Shown here in pieces: positions 25,901 through 38,508 of a stretch of DNA of 64,000 nt. Each line of letters begins with the position of its first letter. Within the stretch, counting starts at the first letter, position 1. The stretch is taken from assembly GCA_034008185.1 (NCBI GenBank), contig CM067084.1:5289385-5353384 (forward strand), in the 5' to 3' direction. The translations under genes were made by a program, and so were the position numbers. This DNA is from Gorsachius magnificus. Lineage: Eukaryota > Chordata > Aves > Pelecaniformes > Ardeidae. The notes beneath the pieces were generated by a model that saw nothing but the letters and a program-made list of their open reading frames with translations, was not told where the DNA came from and searched no databases.

Positions 25901-26353
25901 ATAAAAGTCCCTTAGGAGATGCAGAGTAAGACAACAAGCGTTTCCTATCTTTTTGCGCTTTTTTTGCCTTTTTTTTTTTAATAACTCCTGATTTAAAAAT
26001 CCATCATATTGTGTTTATTTTGATGTGCAAGATTCCATGGTGTCTTGCCTGTAGCTGTTGTCTTTCAAGAACATGTAGAAGTTGGATTATAATATCAGGA
26101 CACAAATACACAACATACCATCATTCACATAGTTTAGGTCTTTAACCCTAGAAGGGGGACCCTTGTTTACCATGTTGTGGTCTCACCTGAAGTCTCCTCC
26201 ACCATTTGTCCTCCATCTTTGCAGTAGCTTTTCAGTATCTTGGTCCCTGGGATACTTAAATGGCAGGAAATGTTAGAAGAGAACCAGATGCTTGTTCACT
26301 GTGTTGTACTTTTGGTTTATCCGTAAGTCTGTAGTATTTTGGCATCGCATTTT
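22961..26353. other. Non-coding interval, possible conserved element at 24170-24900
   Basis: No gene or recognised repeat apart from a 21-base T run at 24091-24111. The part around 24170-24900 is free of simple sequence and contains several short motifs of the kind seen in enhancers (CAATTA, bZIP-like TGATGTCA, E-boxes). It reads like conserved non-coding DNA, but that is an impression, not a measurement. Confidence 0.35.
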
Positions 26354-26510
26354 ATGATAGAATGGTTTGGGTTGGAAGGGACTTTTAAAGGTCATCTAGT
26401 CCAACCTCCCTGCAAGGAGCAGGAACATCTTCCACTAGATCAGGTTGCTCAAAGCCCTGTCCAACCTGACCTTGAATGTTTCCAGGGATGGGGCATCTAC
26501 CACCTCTCTT
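26354..26510 (-). mobile_element. CR1 LINE 3' fragment
   Basis: The plus-strand text TAGAATGGTTTGGGTTGG, followed by the AAAGGTCATCTAGTCCAAC and CCAGGGATGGGGCATCTAC landmarks, is the antisense of the CR1 3' untranslated region found throughout bird genomes. The element therefore lies on the minus strand, with its 3' end at the left. It is 5'-truncated at about 26510, inside the part that normally continues into the end of ORF2. No intact coding sequence is retained. Confidence 0.95.
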
Positions 26511-28209
26511 ACAAGGATATATATTCCACACCAACAAAAGTGGTTTCAGGATGGGAAACAATAAAAGCCAGCTGCTTTCACAGGATCTAAACAAAAGGGG
26601 AAACAAATGGAAGCAGCCACCTCCTGTGCCCAGGTAAAGGGAGAGATAACTACATCCCCTTGCTTGAAGGCTTGACCAAATACTACTTCTTACGGTCAAA
26701 GTTCTTCTATGTTGTGTTTGGGTCACAGCAAGTCACCACATCTCCATCTGGCTGAAACAAAATGGGCCACTGTAATTCAAAACTAAAAAGGATAACGGGG
26801 AAGTACTCTCCCAGTATTTTCAAATGCAAAAAAGACATAAGAAATACATTAAAACCTCTTATGAATTGGGATGGTTTGTGTGGAATCACAGCTTGTCAAA
26901 TGTAGGAATTATTTAAGAATGTCAGTTTAAAAGTAATGATAATACTGGTACCAAAATAAACTTATTTCTGAAGAACTCCCATGCTTCCTTTTTCTTTTAA
27001 AGACTTTCTGCATATTTTAGCAGTGAATAGATCTTATATTAATTCTATAATACATGATGCAAAAGTACTTTAGAACATGAAAGAACAATCCACATTCTTT
27101 AGAAATTACTTATTAGAAAATAAATTGTACCATACATTATCAGAAAAAATATATTATTTGCATTTTACCCAATTTTGGCGAAGTTTTCCTACTAATGTGG
27201 TTTCTCTGTTTAACCTAGAGATATTGTTAATCTGACCAAAATATTTTTTCCTGGAATTTAGCCTATCACCACTTCTTTTTTTTTTTTTTTTTTTTTCTTT
27301 CTCATGTTTATTTCATGTCATGCTTTCTAAATATCCCCAGACTTTCAGTACCACCTACTGCTGCTAACATGTATATCTTTGGGCAAATCATTTGGCCTCT
27401 TTTCCCAATAATCTCCATCTGCTGAGTGGGGACAGCGCTTCCCTGTCTCCCTGGAGTTGCATTTAAATGGACTGATGCTGATAAAATTCTTTCAACGCCT
27501 CCTGTGCAAAAATTCAAAAAGGGAAAACATTACACAAAGGGCTGTGGATACTAACTACACTTTGAAGAAATTGCAAGCAACCTCTTTTTGTCTCCCCTGT
27601 TTATTTTGGTTTTCTTAGATGTTGATACATAGAAAAGTCAAGCCAAGGAAAATAAGAAAAAAAAGCTTGTACTCCTATTTAACGGATTTTTGCCGTTGAA
27701 TTAAAACTTCAAAGACAAAATGAAAATAAAACCATTGTTTAGCTATCTGACCTTTTATCTTAGACTGAGTTCTTGAAGTCATTTCTGAAGTAGAGACATT
27801 TCATACATACTTGTGACATTAGCCAAGTGTCACATGAAAGGACAGGCTGTTCCCATAACATTGGGATATCTACGTTAATGGAAGCCTTTACCAGAGTTAA
27901 AAGAAACACCTGAACACCCTGTGGCCATGTTATTCTCTAATTATCCATTTTAGACAATTTGACCTTGCTTTGATAAATAAAAGTACTTTGGGGATATATG
28001 CTTCCCCGGAGGGGATTGAATAGAAAAAAGATTTATAGATCACAAATGCTACTTACACAATGTAAATCCAATATTAAAAGATCCTCCAATACTCTAAGAA
28101 TCTCAATCCACTACTATCACAGAAATTTTATCTTAAATAATGGTGACCACTTGCAAAAATGGGTTGTGTACTCTTGTACTGATTCTGAGTGACAGTTTCC
28201 CGTTTATAA
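26511..28209. other. Non-coding AT-rich interval
   Basis: Contains a 21-base T run at 27276-27296 and no recognised gene, RNA or transposon. Confidence 0.5.
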
Positions 28210-28630
28210 AGGGTCATAGGGAAGGCAAAGGTTGAATAACTCTTAAAGGATGACAGCTAAGATGACACTGAAAGAACTAGGAATGCTTAGCTTTAGAGGC
28301 TGGGTGTAAAGAAGAGAGAGAGGTGGGAGGAGAGGGATGCGGTAACAGTTTGTAGAAGGTGCATAAAAGGCTGCTACAAGCAAAAGGTGTATGTCATGTC
28401 CTTGGGGATCAGAGCAAGGACGGATGATCTAAAGCTGCAAGAAGATTTAGGGTAAACAATTGAAAACCTTTCTAGTGGTCCAGCTAATGAGGCACTGGAG
28501 TGGTGCTTAGGAAGGTTGTGTAGTCTCCTGCAAGGAGAATGCAAGGAATGACATTGCTCTTATTCATTTGATAGGGCAAGGGGGTAGCTTAGATGACTCC
28601 TTGAGGTCTCTTCTAATACTAATTTTGTTT
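28210..28630 (+). mobile_element. Ancient, degraded CR1 LINE 3' fragment
   Basis: Several landmarks of the CR1 ORF2 end and 3' UTR appear in the right order: CTGAAAGAACTAGGAATG, a CTGCAAGAAGATTTAGGGTAA block, a GCACTGGAGTGGTGCTTAGG block, then TAGATGACTCCTTGAGGTCTC near the end. Many substitutions and indels mark it as much older than the copies at 26354 and 38022. The left boundary is approximate and no reading frame survives. Confidence 0.75.
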
Positions 28631-31600
28631 CAGTCTATTGATGGACTTGATATTATCTTTATTTAGGCCCCAAACATAAAAGAATTCTTTACTTATATTA
28701 TCTAGAAGCTTAGCATCGCCTAATAGTAGATATGACCCTGGTGGTATCTTAACTGACTTCTCGGTACGATCTCATGGATGTACTAAATTAATACCAGTAT
28801 GACGACTTCTTTTTCTTACACCGTTCAAAGTAGAAAGGTGGTGTTTATACTGACTTCCAATTCCACTTTGTTGCTGTGAATGCACATCTGAAGCAAACAG
28901 CACAGAAAGCTGTAACCACGTGCAGCTTTTGTGGCAGAAATTCTTAGATGTTTAGATTGCTATAACTTTAAAGTACTGCTGAATAAATATTACTAGCAAA
29001 GATCACAATGCCTTTCCAAGATTTCTCACTTCTGCTAACCTGTCAGTGTGAAACGACACACACAAAATCTATTCTGTATCAGGACAAAAATTTGTACAAG
29101 AAGAATTCTAATATTTGTGTCATAAAAGAATGAGAGCAACGTGATTCAAGACATTATATATCTTTTGGTTTTTCATATATACATAGCTTATCCCTTTCGA
29201 TGAAAATTGTGTTTGTATCTGTGGTCATACGTATGTAAAATAAAGCCTGTTTGTATATGCAGAAGCATTTCGGAAGAATATATTTTTCAGCATTCATAAT
29301 AAATAAGCTGGAAGTAGCCAAACCCTTACTAGTAAGTCTAATGACAATTAGGAATGTAGTGCTACGGCACTGTAGTTGCTCTCTGCTTAGTGGGAGGGCT
29401 CAAAAGCAATTGTAAATGGTTTCACCAGTCCAGCATTTCTGGACACCTAGGTATTGTGACTTGCTGCTCTTGGCTTCTTCACTGCTCGTACTGCTCTTGT
29501 CACATATGCCGAAAGTAAATTAGAGAAAACCTGTCTGTCTTTCCTTCTCTGTCAAGCAAGTCATTCCTGAATTCTGAACCTTTTACTTTTGTTCTTTTCC
29601 CTCCAAACAGAGCTTGAACTCCTTGGAGTCCGTGCTAATTTTCATCTTTATTTTCTGTTATTTGCCTCCCACATTTTCAGTAAATGCTTTATCTGTCACC
29701 TAACTTTCTGTGATGTCCTCAGGTGTGAAACACATCCTGGTACTTAAGTTCCAACTTTTGTAGTTCTTTTTTGCAAAAATTGGCTTTATATAAGATCAGG
29801 TTTTGCTACCCTTCTTCATGCAAAAGGTAGCATAATTACTTTAATCTACAATTATAAAAATCTGCTTTTCTGCACCTTGCTGTTCATCACGCTATTTTCT
29901 GTGGTCTCTAGGAAGTTTATACCTGTGATGTGCTGTTTTCCAAAACTACTCTCTGTTTATAGACGACTGGCCACTCCACATGTGTAGATGAGATCAGAGG
30001 AACAAGCTAAAGATATTCTTATTAATCAGGTATTAATGCATAAATTACATTCTCATTCATTTTAATTTCTAAGTATTTTAAATCTCGCGGATAAATGGTT
30101 TGAATCCATTAAAACTCTCTCCAAGATTTAAAAAAAAAAAAGAGTTGTCTGACTGTGGCAAAGCAAGCGCTGTGAGAAAAAGCCTGATTAAAGGACAGGT
30201 AGAATGAGTGGAAAAAAGCCATGAAAACTGAGCTGACCCCAATTTTGGTCATTTTCCTGAAGCTGGAGAAGATCTAGCCACTTAATTAGTCAAGATCCAC
30301 CAAGTAGATCATGGAGGGTGCTTCCAGGCCTGATGGGTTCCCAAACAGGCAGTACCTGTGCCGACAGCAGTGCCTGGTCTCTGCCCAGGTGCTGGTGTGT
30401 GTAGCCCCTAAGGGCTGCGGTAGTAATGGACAGGTTCTAGGTAAAGAAAGGTGCTGTTTCATGCTGTGGATTGTAGCTACTGATCATTTGGAATGCATAG
30501 TACTTACTCAGAAAAAAAAAAAAAAAAAGACTGTAAAAGCTTTTTAGTCCTCTGTTTTGAAATGTTGTAAATCTGGCATAGGTTGGGTGAGCCACATTAT
30601 GTGTGGGTTTTCTACTAATGCAGTGAAGTCAACAGATTAAATTGATCTTGCTGTTACTGTTACAGGAATAACAATAATTACACATTTTTCCTTTCATTAC
30701 CCTTGTGATTTTGATAGATACACTGCTTTTAGAAAGGCAAAGACTAAATCTTTGAAGTCCATCTTCTAGAAAATCATCCTCTCCAGGAAAAACGCTTCCA
30801 AGGGCCAAGGAAAAGCTTCAGTTTGCAGGGTTTTGGAATTGTTTTCCTTGTGTTCTTTTCTTAAGAAACTGGCCTCTAATGAGCAGGCCTGATTTCAAGC
30901 TTCTTCAAGTTTGCATTGGGAAGAGTGCAATTTATAAGCTCTGGGCCAAAATTTGAGGGAATTACCTTTTGTCAACCAGAGCCTTGTGTGTGATGATTTC
31001 CTGTCACTCTTCGGGAAGTATGCGTATTACAAGCTAATACAGAGTTTCTAAAATAAGGGCTGCAGGAATAGACTGAATAAGGATTGAGAAGATGGATTTC
31101 TTTTTGCAAGTCTTGCAGCTGAAAATGTTTTTTCTTGTTATTTTTCCCTATGAAGTAGGGATTTTTGAGGTGATGACAGTCTGGTTTTTTTATGTGAGCT
31201 TTTCTGTACAGCTTACCTTTTCCTCCAGTCTACTCTCAGCCATGCAACCTCTGAAGAATAGGAATGAGGCAATAACAAGCAATGGGTAGTCAAGCTGTCC
31301 TCACTGATATAATTTATTTAAACACAAAAAAAAATCTATAAGTGCTTTATTGTGATGATCATTAAATAGACTGAGGGCTTCAAAACATGGGAAGGCAGAA
31401 TAAATCGCTAGTTGATTACTGACTGAAATGATTATTTAATTTAAGTATAATAAAATAATTTAAAACCCAGGTGAGGTCTCATTAGCATGTATTTTACTAT
31501 GCCTAACTTCATTTCATAATACAGTGTTCTTTCAGCAGCTCTCAGCTCCTCTGTGCTTCCACTATATTCTCATGGTACATGTCTCAAGTCAGAGCATGGC

Positions 31601-32263
31601 TCTAAATTGCCGTGCACTTGCTGTCTTCTAGAGTGGAAATGGTGCTGCCTTTCATTTTAGGACAAGCCCAAACTTTTCTTTGCATCTATCATCATCCTTA
31701 GTTCGTTTCATTCAAGTGAGCAATGCAAGGGTTTTTTCACCACTGATATTATCTTTCCACTTTTTCATTGTATTTCTTAGTGCAGTTTGCCAAAATCAGT
31801 TCAATCTGGCTTACGTGCAAACCCAGTAGCAAAGATTCATTTGGGGAAAAATAGTTTATTTTACTCTGCTGACAAAGGATATCTTTGAAAATAAAAATGG
31901 GATCTGGTCTGTGAGGTTTCTTTTTTTTTTTATGTATCTTTTTTTTTAGCTTTTTCTTTCCCCAGAAGAGACATAGTAGGCTTTTAAAAAGTCTGTCTGG
32001 GAGCAGAATAAATGGTACAGGTTTATTTTACGTTTGCCAAGGAAAAAGTTTATCAGACTGTTTTGTTGCTCTCTGTAGATTCATTTTTGTGGAGAGAGGC
32101 TTCCAAAATGTCAGTCAAAGCTTAAGGCAAAGCCTACAGCAATCCTGATGCATTAAAATTAAGAAGTAAATAACACTGACGATAACCCTTTCAAGCTCAG
32201 ATTCACTTCCCATTGAATTACTAGAAAGACTGTGGGTTTTTTTTTTTATTCAGGGGATATTAT
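28631..32263. other. Non-coding interval
   Basis: No gene recognised. A GC-richer patch at 30300-30510 ends in a 17-base A run (30512-30528) and could superficially resemble a retroposed transcript. No parent gene, poly-A signal or target duplication is visible. Confidence 0.45.
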
Positions 32264-32807
32264 TGTGCTGGATCTGGATGGAATGAAGTTAACTTTCTTC
32301 GTAGCAGTGCGTACCATGCTGTGGTTTGGATTTGTGACTAAACCAGCACGGAGAACACACCAGTGCTTTGGCTATGGCTGAACAGTGCTTGGGCAGCACC
32401 AAGGCTTTCTCTTTGTCTCACTGCTTCCCTCCCCAACGCACAAAGTAGGCTGGGGGTGCGCATGAGGCTGGGAGGGGACACAGCCAGGACAGCTGACCCA
32501 AATTGACCGAAGAGATAGTCCATACAATATCATGTCATGCTTAGCAATAAACCTGGGGTGGTGGAAGAAGGTGGTGAGATTTTGGTCTTCCGAGGTTGCT
32601 CGGAAACTGCCTGGACATCAGTTGACTTGTGGGTGTTGGTGAGTGATTGCCTTTGCATCACTTGTTCTTTTCCCTCTTTACTTCATTTATTAAACTGGCT
32701 TTATCTTGACCCTTGAGTTTTGCTTTGGCTTTTCCTACTCTCTCCCCTGTCCTGCTGTGGGGGAAGCAAGCAAGTGGCTGTGTGCTGGCCAGGGTCAAGC
32801 CCCCACA
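32264..32807 (+). mobile_element. Degraded ERVL-type LTR (sense strand)
   Basis: The sequence follows the landmark order of bird ERVL LTRs. It starts TGTGCTGG, then GAAGTTAACTTTCTTC, a GGAGGGGACACAGCCAGGACAG block, CCATACAATATCATGTCATG, and a TTATTAAACTGGCTTTATCT block near the transcript end. It finishes GGTCAAGCCCCCACA, giving TG...CA termini. The usual TATA box position reads CAATAAA, so the promoter looks decayed. The 5-bp flanks do not match (ATTAT left, GCTGG right). No internal retroviral genes lie next to it, so it is a solo or recombined LTR and non-functional as a virus. Confidence 0.85.
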
Positions 32808-35800
32808 GCTGGCCAGAGGCTGAAGCATCTCACTCATTCCGTCAGTGTCAAGGAGTATTTGTAAATTATGCCTGTACCAGGGTTCATTTTTAAATGTTTA
32901 CCACTATTCATAATGCCAAAGTTGTTCCATGTAAGGGATGTAACAGTTTGTGTGGCCACAGACATTCCTAACATAATGGATCAAACAGACCTGGAGGTAG
33001 AACCACTGTCAGCTGTGGAGCTTTAGTTTCCAACAGGCAGGCTTGTCAAGTGTCGCTCCTCTTTTTGGGCTGATGTTTGAGAAGTATGGTACAATTCAGT
33101 GTCTCTGAGAAAATACTATACCTTTGGAATAGAAAGCGAGTGTACTCCCACCTCCAGTTTATTCTCTGTCCTGTGAGAAGAAAATGGGGAATAATTACGT
33201 ATTCAGATCCATACAGATTTCTTCAAATGTCTGTGACAGACCATACATTAACATGCCACATAAGCATTTTCCCAATAATAATGTGGAAATAATTACTTTT
33301 TGTCAGTGGGATGACTGCACCCACTTTCCCTTTGGAATGGCAATTGTGATGTGCTATTTGAAACAGTATCTCTGGCCCTATATCACACCCGTGGGCCATT
33401 TTCTGCCCTAAAATTTATGCTGAGCTGTAGGGAAAGAAAACATGGATGATGGATGTGCTCATTCACTCCCTGCTCTTGCAGCTTCTCTTTTTTCCATGAC
33501 GCTTGGTTCATCAAGACCTCATTATCCTGTGTTGCTGAGACATACAGTCAGTCCCTTGCTTAAGATAACTTAGGTTGCCACAGACAGCTCAGAGGTAGTA
33601 GGGAATGGAGGCCATGTCTTTCATAGCATAATAACAAGTTCACGTCCAATTCACTTTGTCACACTGTCCACCAGAAGAAACGCACTGGCTTTGGTGTGAT
33701 ATGTCTCTGATCTGTTGATTATTATCTTCTCCTCAAGTCAGAAACAGAATTCCCTAATGTTTAGATTTAGTTGAAGTGGTGTGAAAAATTCATGGCACCA
33801 GCAAAACCAAGTCTCTAGTAAAAATTGCTGGATTCTCAACAAACATTCGCCAGTGTTTTCTTTTTCACAAATCAAAAAAAAACCCCAGATAATATGAGAA
33901 ATTAATTTTATGTCTTTTCTATTTTTTTATGGCATACGCTAATTGTTTTCTAGTCAACTCTGCTAATAATTAGTATGCCAGTAGCTTCTTACAAATAGTT
34001 GTGTCAACCTATCGTGGATTATCATGAGCCTATCTCCCTAGACTGATAAATAAAGGGAAAAAGAGTATTTTTCTTGCTATTTATACCAGATTTTAAGTGG
34101 AAGAGGTTTACTTCTGATTTGGAATTGATTCCAATCTTTTCAGCTTCAAGGGACACCAGATTACACATCTGTTAAGGCAGAGTTTTATCTGATAAAACAT
34201 GAATAAGGATCTGCACAGCTAGGTCCCTAATTACCCAAATGATTGCCCTGTCAATTACCAGTTCCCAAGCTTAGATGGCCGTTCTGTCTCTGGGTGATCC
34301 AGGCTTGTAATGTTTCTTGCTTGCGTGCTCTTTCTTGCTGCAATCCAGGCAAAGCTTTGCTTGTGCTCCTTTACTCTTAAACCTCATTGCACAAGAGGAT
34401 GCAGTCAGTCATCTCCATTAGCTGTCTACTTGCTGAGATATTGACCTTATTTTAAAATTAATTTAATTTAAATTACCAACCCAGACCATTTTTTCCTCCA
34501 ATTTCTTGGGAATTCCAGTTAATTAACAAAGAAAATACATCTGATTTCTAAACATTTCTGTATTTTTTTGCAAAAATAAATGGGGGGGGGGGGTGTGTTT
34601 AATTGCATTAAATTACTTGAGATGGAAGAGCTTACTTTAATTTAGTAAATTACTCTGTGGATAATGATAAGGAGGATCGACCTGTTCTACTCGAGTTCTG
34701 ACTTTCTGATGGCATCAGCAATAAAAAGCACAGAGGACCTATTTTAATCATTAAAATTGCAAAGGCATGTCAGAATACTCAAGTAAAACAGGTCTTCAGA
34801 GTAGATGGCATATTTATGTAAGTGCTTTCAGAGTAAAAATGCTTTTTATGATTGTAACATTAAAACAAAATGTGAGGAGCGCAGCAACAAAGTTTTCAAT
34901 CTTAATTATAACTCAGCTCAATTACAGGTACAATGTAACTTGTATTTCTAATTTTCTGTCTATAAAAATTAATTCTCTTTGTTGATATAAAAGTATGGTA
35001 CCCATCTATCAGGTAGACAAGTTAAAAGCTGCAAGAACTTCAGGTTTCCCTTCATTTTTTGTATTTATAACTACATATATCTGAACAGTGAACTACCATA
35101 GAGTTTTTATTATTTTTAATTTAATTTCTCAAGCATTAAACTTAGTTCTCCCAGAAGTGAATTAACCCAGTGTTGCTGTCTGGCTTGTGGGCTGATTAAT
35201 TATTAACCAAGTCAAATTAATGAAATGTACATATTTATATAGTGCCATAAGAAATTTTGCAGTCCGATGTCAGTAATTGTAACCTAAGTGCACGTGCATA
35301 GGTTCTCTCCCTTCTAGAGCAGGTCTCCAATGCAGTAGAGAGCAGCAGTGAACATGTATGTGATGTGAACAAAGCTGAGTGCGTGCAAGTTATTGTGCGG
35401 TTTATTTGTTTTTAAAGGTCTGCAGGGGAATTAAAATTTAATCCCTTTAGTCATTTGCATCAGGCCTGAAAAATGTCCCTGGGCTCGTTGGATTCAATGA
35501 ATACTCGGTTGCAGTAGGAGCCAGAAGTGGAAAAACCCAGCTCAGAAGCCAAACTGAAGGCAGCAGGGAGGGGGCAGATCAAGTTGTACGATTCATTATC
35601 AGTCTCCTTCCAACTGTGTCACGCATTACAAGGACCATGGCGTGTGTATCTCACATTCTGGTTTGGGCCATGTTGGAATTTATATGGCTGTGCTAATACT
35701 GAATGAATTCAGATTTAAGGCTCGTGAATAAACTTTCCTTAATAGGGGAAAGTGATAACTAGTGTCTGGACAAAATGGGAGTAGGGCTGAAGGGACACAT

Positions 35801-38021
35801 TACAGATATGTTCATGTGGTGGAAACTTGGTTGACAAACCTCAGGGGGGCTGTAGCCACACCTCTTCAAGCAGGCTGATACCTGGGGTACAAGGTCTTGA
35901 CCAGGAAGCAGAAAGAGACCAAAAATTAAATAAGTGAGAGAGAAAAATATGTCAAAAATGTACAACTTTGAAAACAGCTGAAAAAAGTATAGCTGAAAAT
36001 TCAGGAAGAGAACTCGGCCAGTTTTACCCTTTAATGCCCTCTATAACAAACATTGTGAGTTTAATGTGTCACCTGCATTGGGTTATTTTAAGTGGATCTA
36101 TGTCTTCACAGTTAATACATGCATTTAGTTATGATACTGAAAGTAGTGATAGCATTGGTGGGTATAGATTTTCAGCTGCTTGAATCTCAGTGGATTATAA
36201 TGAGAAAGGGGCAGTGCAAAACCACTTGGTTGCTGTTAGCTTTGTAAGTAACCTAAAAAAAAGGTTTCTGTAAGAATTCTAAATCTAGTTTGTAAAAAAA
36301 AAAAACCAAAAACCCAGAGAGGTGAGGTTTTGTTTGTATTCTCTCTTGTTATTAAAATGTTCTCCAAGCACCATTAATGTAAAGGTAAGTTCATTCTTCA
36401 GTATCAAGCTCAGATAGATACTGAACATCTGGAGTTACAGGAACCTCCTTTACATGTTGCAGAGCTAAAGCACGCTAATATTACCCAGTCTAGAAGAGGC
36501 ACTGAGAAAGATTTCAGTATCTTCGTCTTGAACAATATTTCAGAGAAAATAACTGAATGAACCAAATTTAAACTCTGGGCTATTATTTATTATTGCCATA
36601 TCTGCTCTAGACAATTCACAGTGCTCAAACAGCAGGACAGTAGTAATGTGCTGGTCTTCCTATGTGTAACTAGTTGGGTGAACGGATGGCTGATTGGAAT
36701 TAGCAAAAAAACTTTATTTAGGGAAGAAGTCCTTTGTGAACTCCAGTGATCCCCTGTTTGATTACAGACCAATGTAGTTCCCATAGAAAATCTGGCTCAC
36801 ATTCCAGCAGGGCTCTTGACAGCAACCATGTGCCTACAGAAATATCACACGTGCACTTGCTCACTAATTTGAGAAAAGCAAATGTGGATTAAATGTGGTA
36901 GAATCAAGCCAGCAATGAGCAGATTTCCAGAGGAGGTAACTCATGTGAGAAAAGGTATGACTGTGTCTACGGGTAGGATCTGGAGCGTCCTCAAGGCCTG
37001 TCTGTCCAGACCAGGGACCCGGGCAGAGTATACCACAGTTCCTTTCCAGCTTGCTTGCCTACTTATCTTCCAGAGTAAGGCTTGGGACAGGGGACAGACA
37101 GGAAAAGGTCGATGCTCATGTATCCTGAAGTGAAGTCAGGTTACAGCCAAAGCACCCACAAGATCTTGGAAGACCCGTGTTTAAATGTATTAGAAAATAA
37201 CAGAGTTGAGAAAGTAAATACCAAAAAAAAAAAAAAAAGCTAGTGAGCCCTCTCTCTGCAAGGACATTAGGGACCTGGCAGGCCATCCCCATGACTTTTT
37301 GTTTTAACTAGATACTAGGCGGAGGATGCTACATTACATTGGTGTTTTTATTTAGGTTTGTTTTCAAAAATAAGAGAAGCTGTAATAATAGCTCTGGGTA
37401 GCAGTGGACACAAAAATACCTTTTTTTAACCTGCCTCTGGTGGCTACAGTCTATTTACAGGCCCCTCATGTATCCCCAAATAGACACACAGACTATCTGG
37501 GCACTGGCACTATCAAATAGTGTTACATTTTGACAAACATAAAGAGAATAATTTGTACTGTTTCTGTGGGGTTCCAGTCAACTTAGAAACATGATCTTAC
37601 CCACACACTAGACTTCAAATGAAGGCTTGTGTACTGCCTGTGTCTAGCATTTGTAAAACTTCTGGCTACAACAGTCTATTTTTCTGGACTTCCAAAACAT
37701 ATATCTCCCAATCTAGTCAGCAGTATCACCTAAACAAAACCATTTGTTTCTGGGTACAGCTTAGTTCTATCGTCAGCTACTCAGAAAAGGAACATAAGCT
37801 GTCCAGAATTTAAGAGGAGAAACATTATTCGCTTACACTGTCACACAGAGAAGTCAAAAGACAGGAGTCCCATTTGCTGTGTAGTTAACCCCTCAGCTTC
37901 TCCCCTGCCCTCTGCGCAGTGGGGTGAAATAGCAGGAGCAGCAGGGGAATTCAGTGGGGAGCTTTCATGTCCCCCTCAGCAAATCAGCCGGTGCAGTCAG
38001 CAGCCCTTCAAAAAATGAGAG
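32808..38021. other. Non-coding interval with AT-rich motif-dense parts
   Basis: No gene recognised. It contains a G12 run (34582-34593) and an A16 run (37223-37238). The AT-rich part from 34400 to 35300 carries many TTAATT-type motifs and looks like non-coding regulatory sequence, including the HNF1-like palindrome listed separately. Confidence 0.4.
35194..35208 (+). promoter_or_regulatory. HNF1-like palindromic site
   Basis: GATTAATTATTAACC differs at one position from the palindromic HNF1 (POU-homeodomain) consensus GGTTAATNATTAACC. It lies in motif-dense, repeat-free sequence. Binding is inferred from the motif alone. Confidence 0.35.
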
Positions 38022-38462
38022 TCGTAGAATCACATTTAGGTTGGAAAGGACCTTCAAGATCATCAAGTCCAGCTGTTAACCTAACACTGCCATTCTACCA
38101 CTAAACCCTGTCCTTAAGCCCCACATCTGCCCATCTTTTAAATACCTCCAGGGATGGGGACTCAACCACTTCCCTGGGCAGCCTGTTCCAGTGCTTGAGA
38201 GCCCTTTCGGGGAAGAAATGTTTCCTAATGTCCAATCTAAACCTTCCCTGGTGCAATCTGAGGCCATTTCCTCTCATCCTATCGGTAGTTACTTGGGAGA
38301 AGAGACCGACACCCACCTCGCTACAGCCTCCTGTCAGGCAGTTGGAGGGGGTGATAAGGTCTCCCCTCAGCCTCCTCTTTTCCAGGCTGAACAATGCCAG
38401 TGCCCTCAGCTGCTCCCCACAGGACTTGTTCTCTAGACCCTTCACCAGCTTCCTTGCCCTTC
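38022..38462 (-). mobile_element. CR1 LINE 3' fragment with ORF2 end
   Basis: The element is antisense. Its 3' terminus is at the left (GTAGAATCACATTTAGGTTG, then GACCTTCAAGATCATCAAG), and the sequence runs rightward through the CR1 3' UTR into the end of ORF2. The rightmost CR1-like text is the CTAGACCCTTCACCAGCTTC region, after which the copy is 5'-truncated near 38462. Preservation is good: the ORF2 frame is still open. The tail belongs to the same type as the copy at 62841-62945, sharing the TTTAGTGGT, GGCAGTG and TTGGACTTGATGATCTT landmarks on the sense strand. Confidence 0.97.
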
Positions 38463-38508
38463 TTTCTTTTCTCTCTTTGGAGAGAAATGATGGCCTTCTC
38501 TGCTCCAC
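38101..38508 (-). pseudogene. CR1 ORF2 (reverse transcriptase polyprotein) C-terminal remnant
   Basis: The 135-codon open frame encodes the extreme C-terminal end of the CR1 ORF2 protein, downstream of the endonuclease and reverse transcriptase domains. Diagnostic blocks are [33 protein letters not shown] and [19 protein letters not shown], in that order. Full-length CR1 ORF2 is roughly 900-1000 residues, so only the last part is present and the catalytic domains are absent. The first 15 or so codons, to the right of 38462, appear to be flanking sequence in frame by chance. It is a dead fragment and should not be called as a host gene. Confidence 0.93.

Noticed and set aside
26385..26726. 113-codon minus-strand frame
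   Set aside because: Half of it is CR1 3' UTR sequence; no CR1 protein or other domain is encoded.
30311..30547. Possible processed pseudogene ending in A17
   Set aside because: No recognisable parent protein, no AATAAA before the A run and no flanking duplication; processed pseudogenes are also rare in birds.
32338..32523. 61-codon minus-strand frame
   Set aside because: Antisense frame inside the ERVL LTR at 32264-32807.
33591..33603. AGAGGTAGTAGGG resembles the start of let-7 family microRNAs
   Set aside because: The match stops after the seed region and no complementary arm forms a precursor hairpin nearby.
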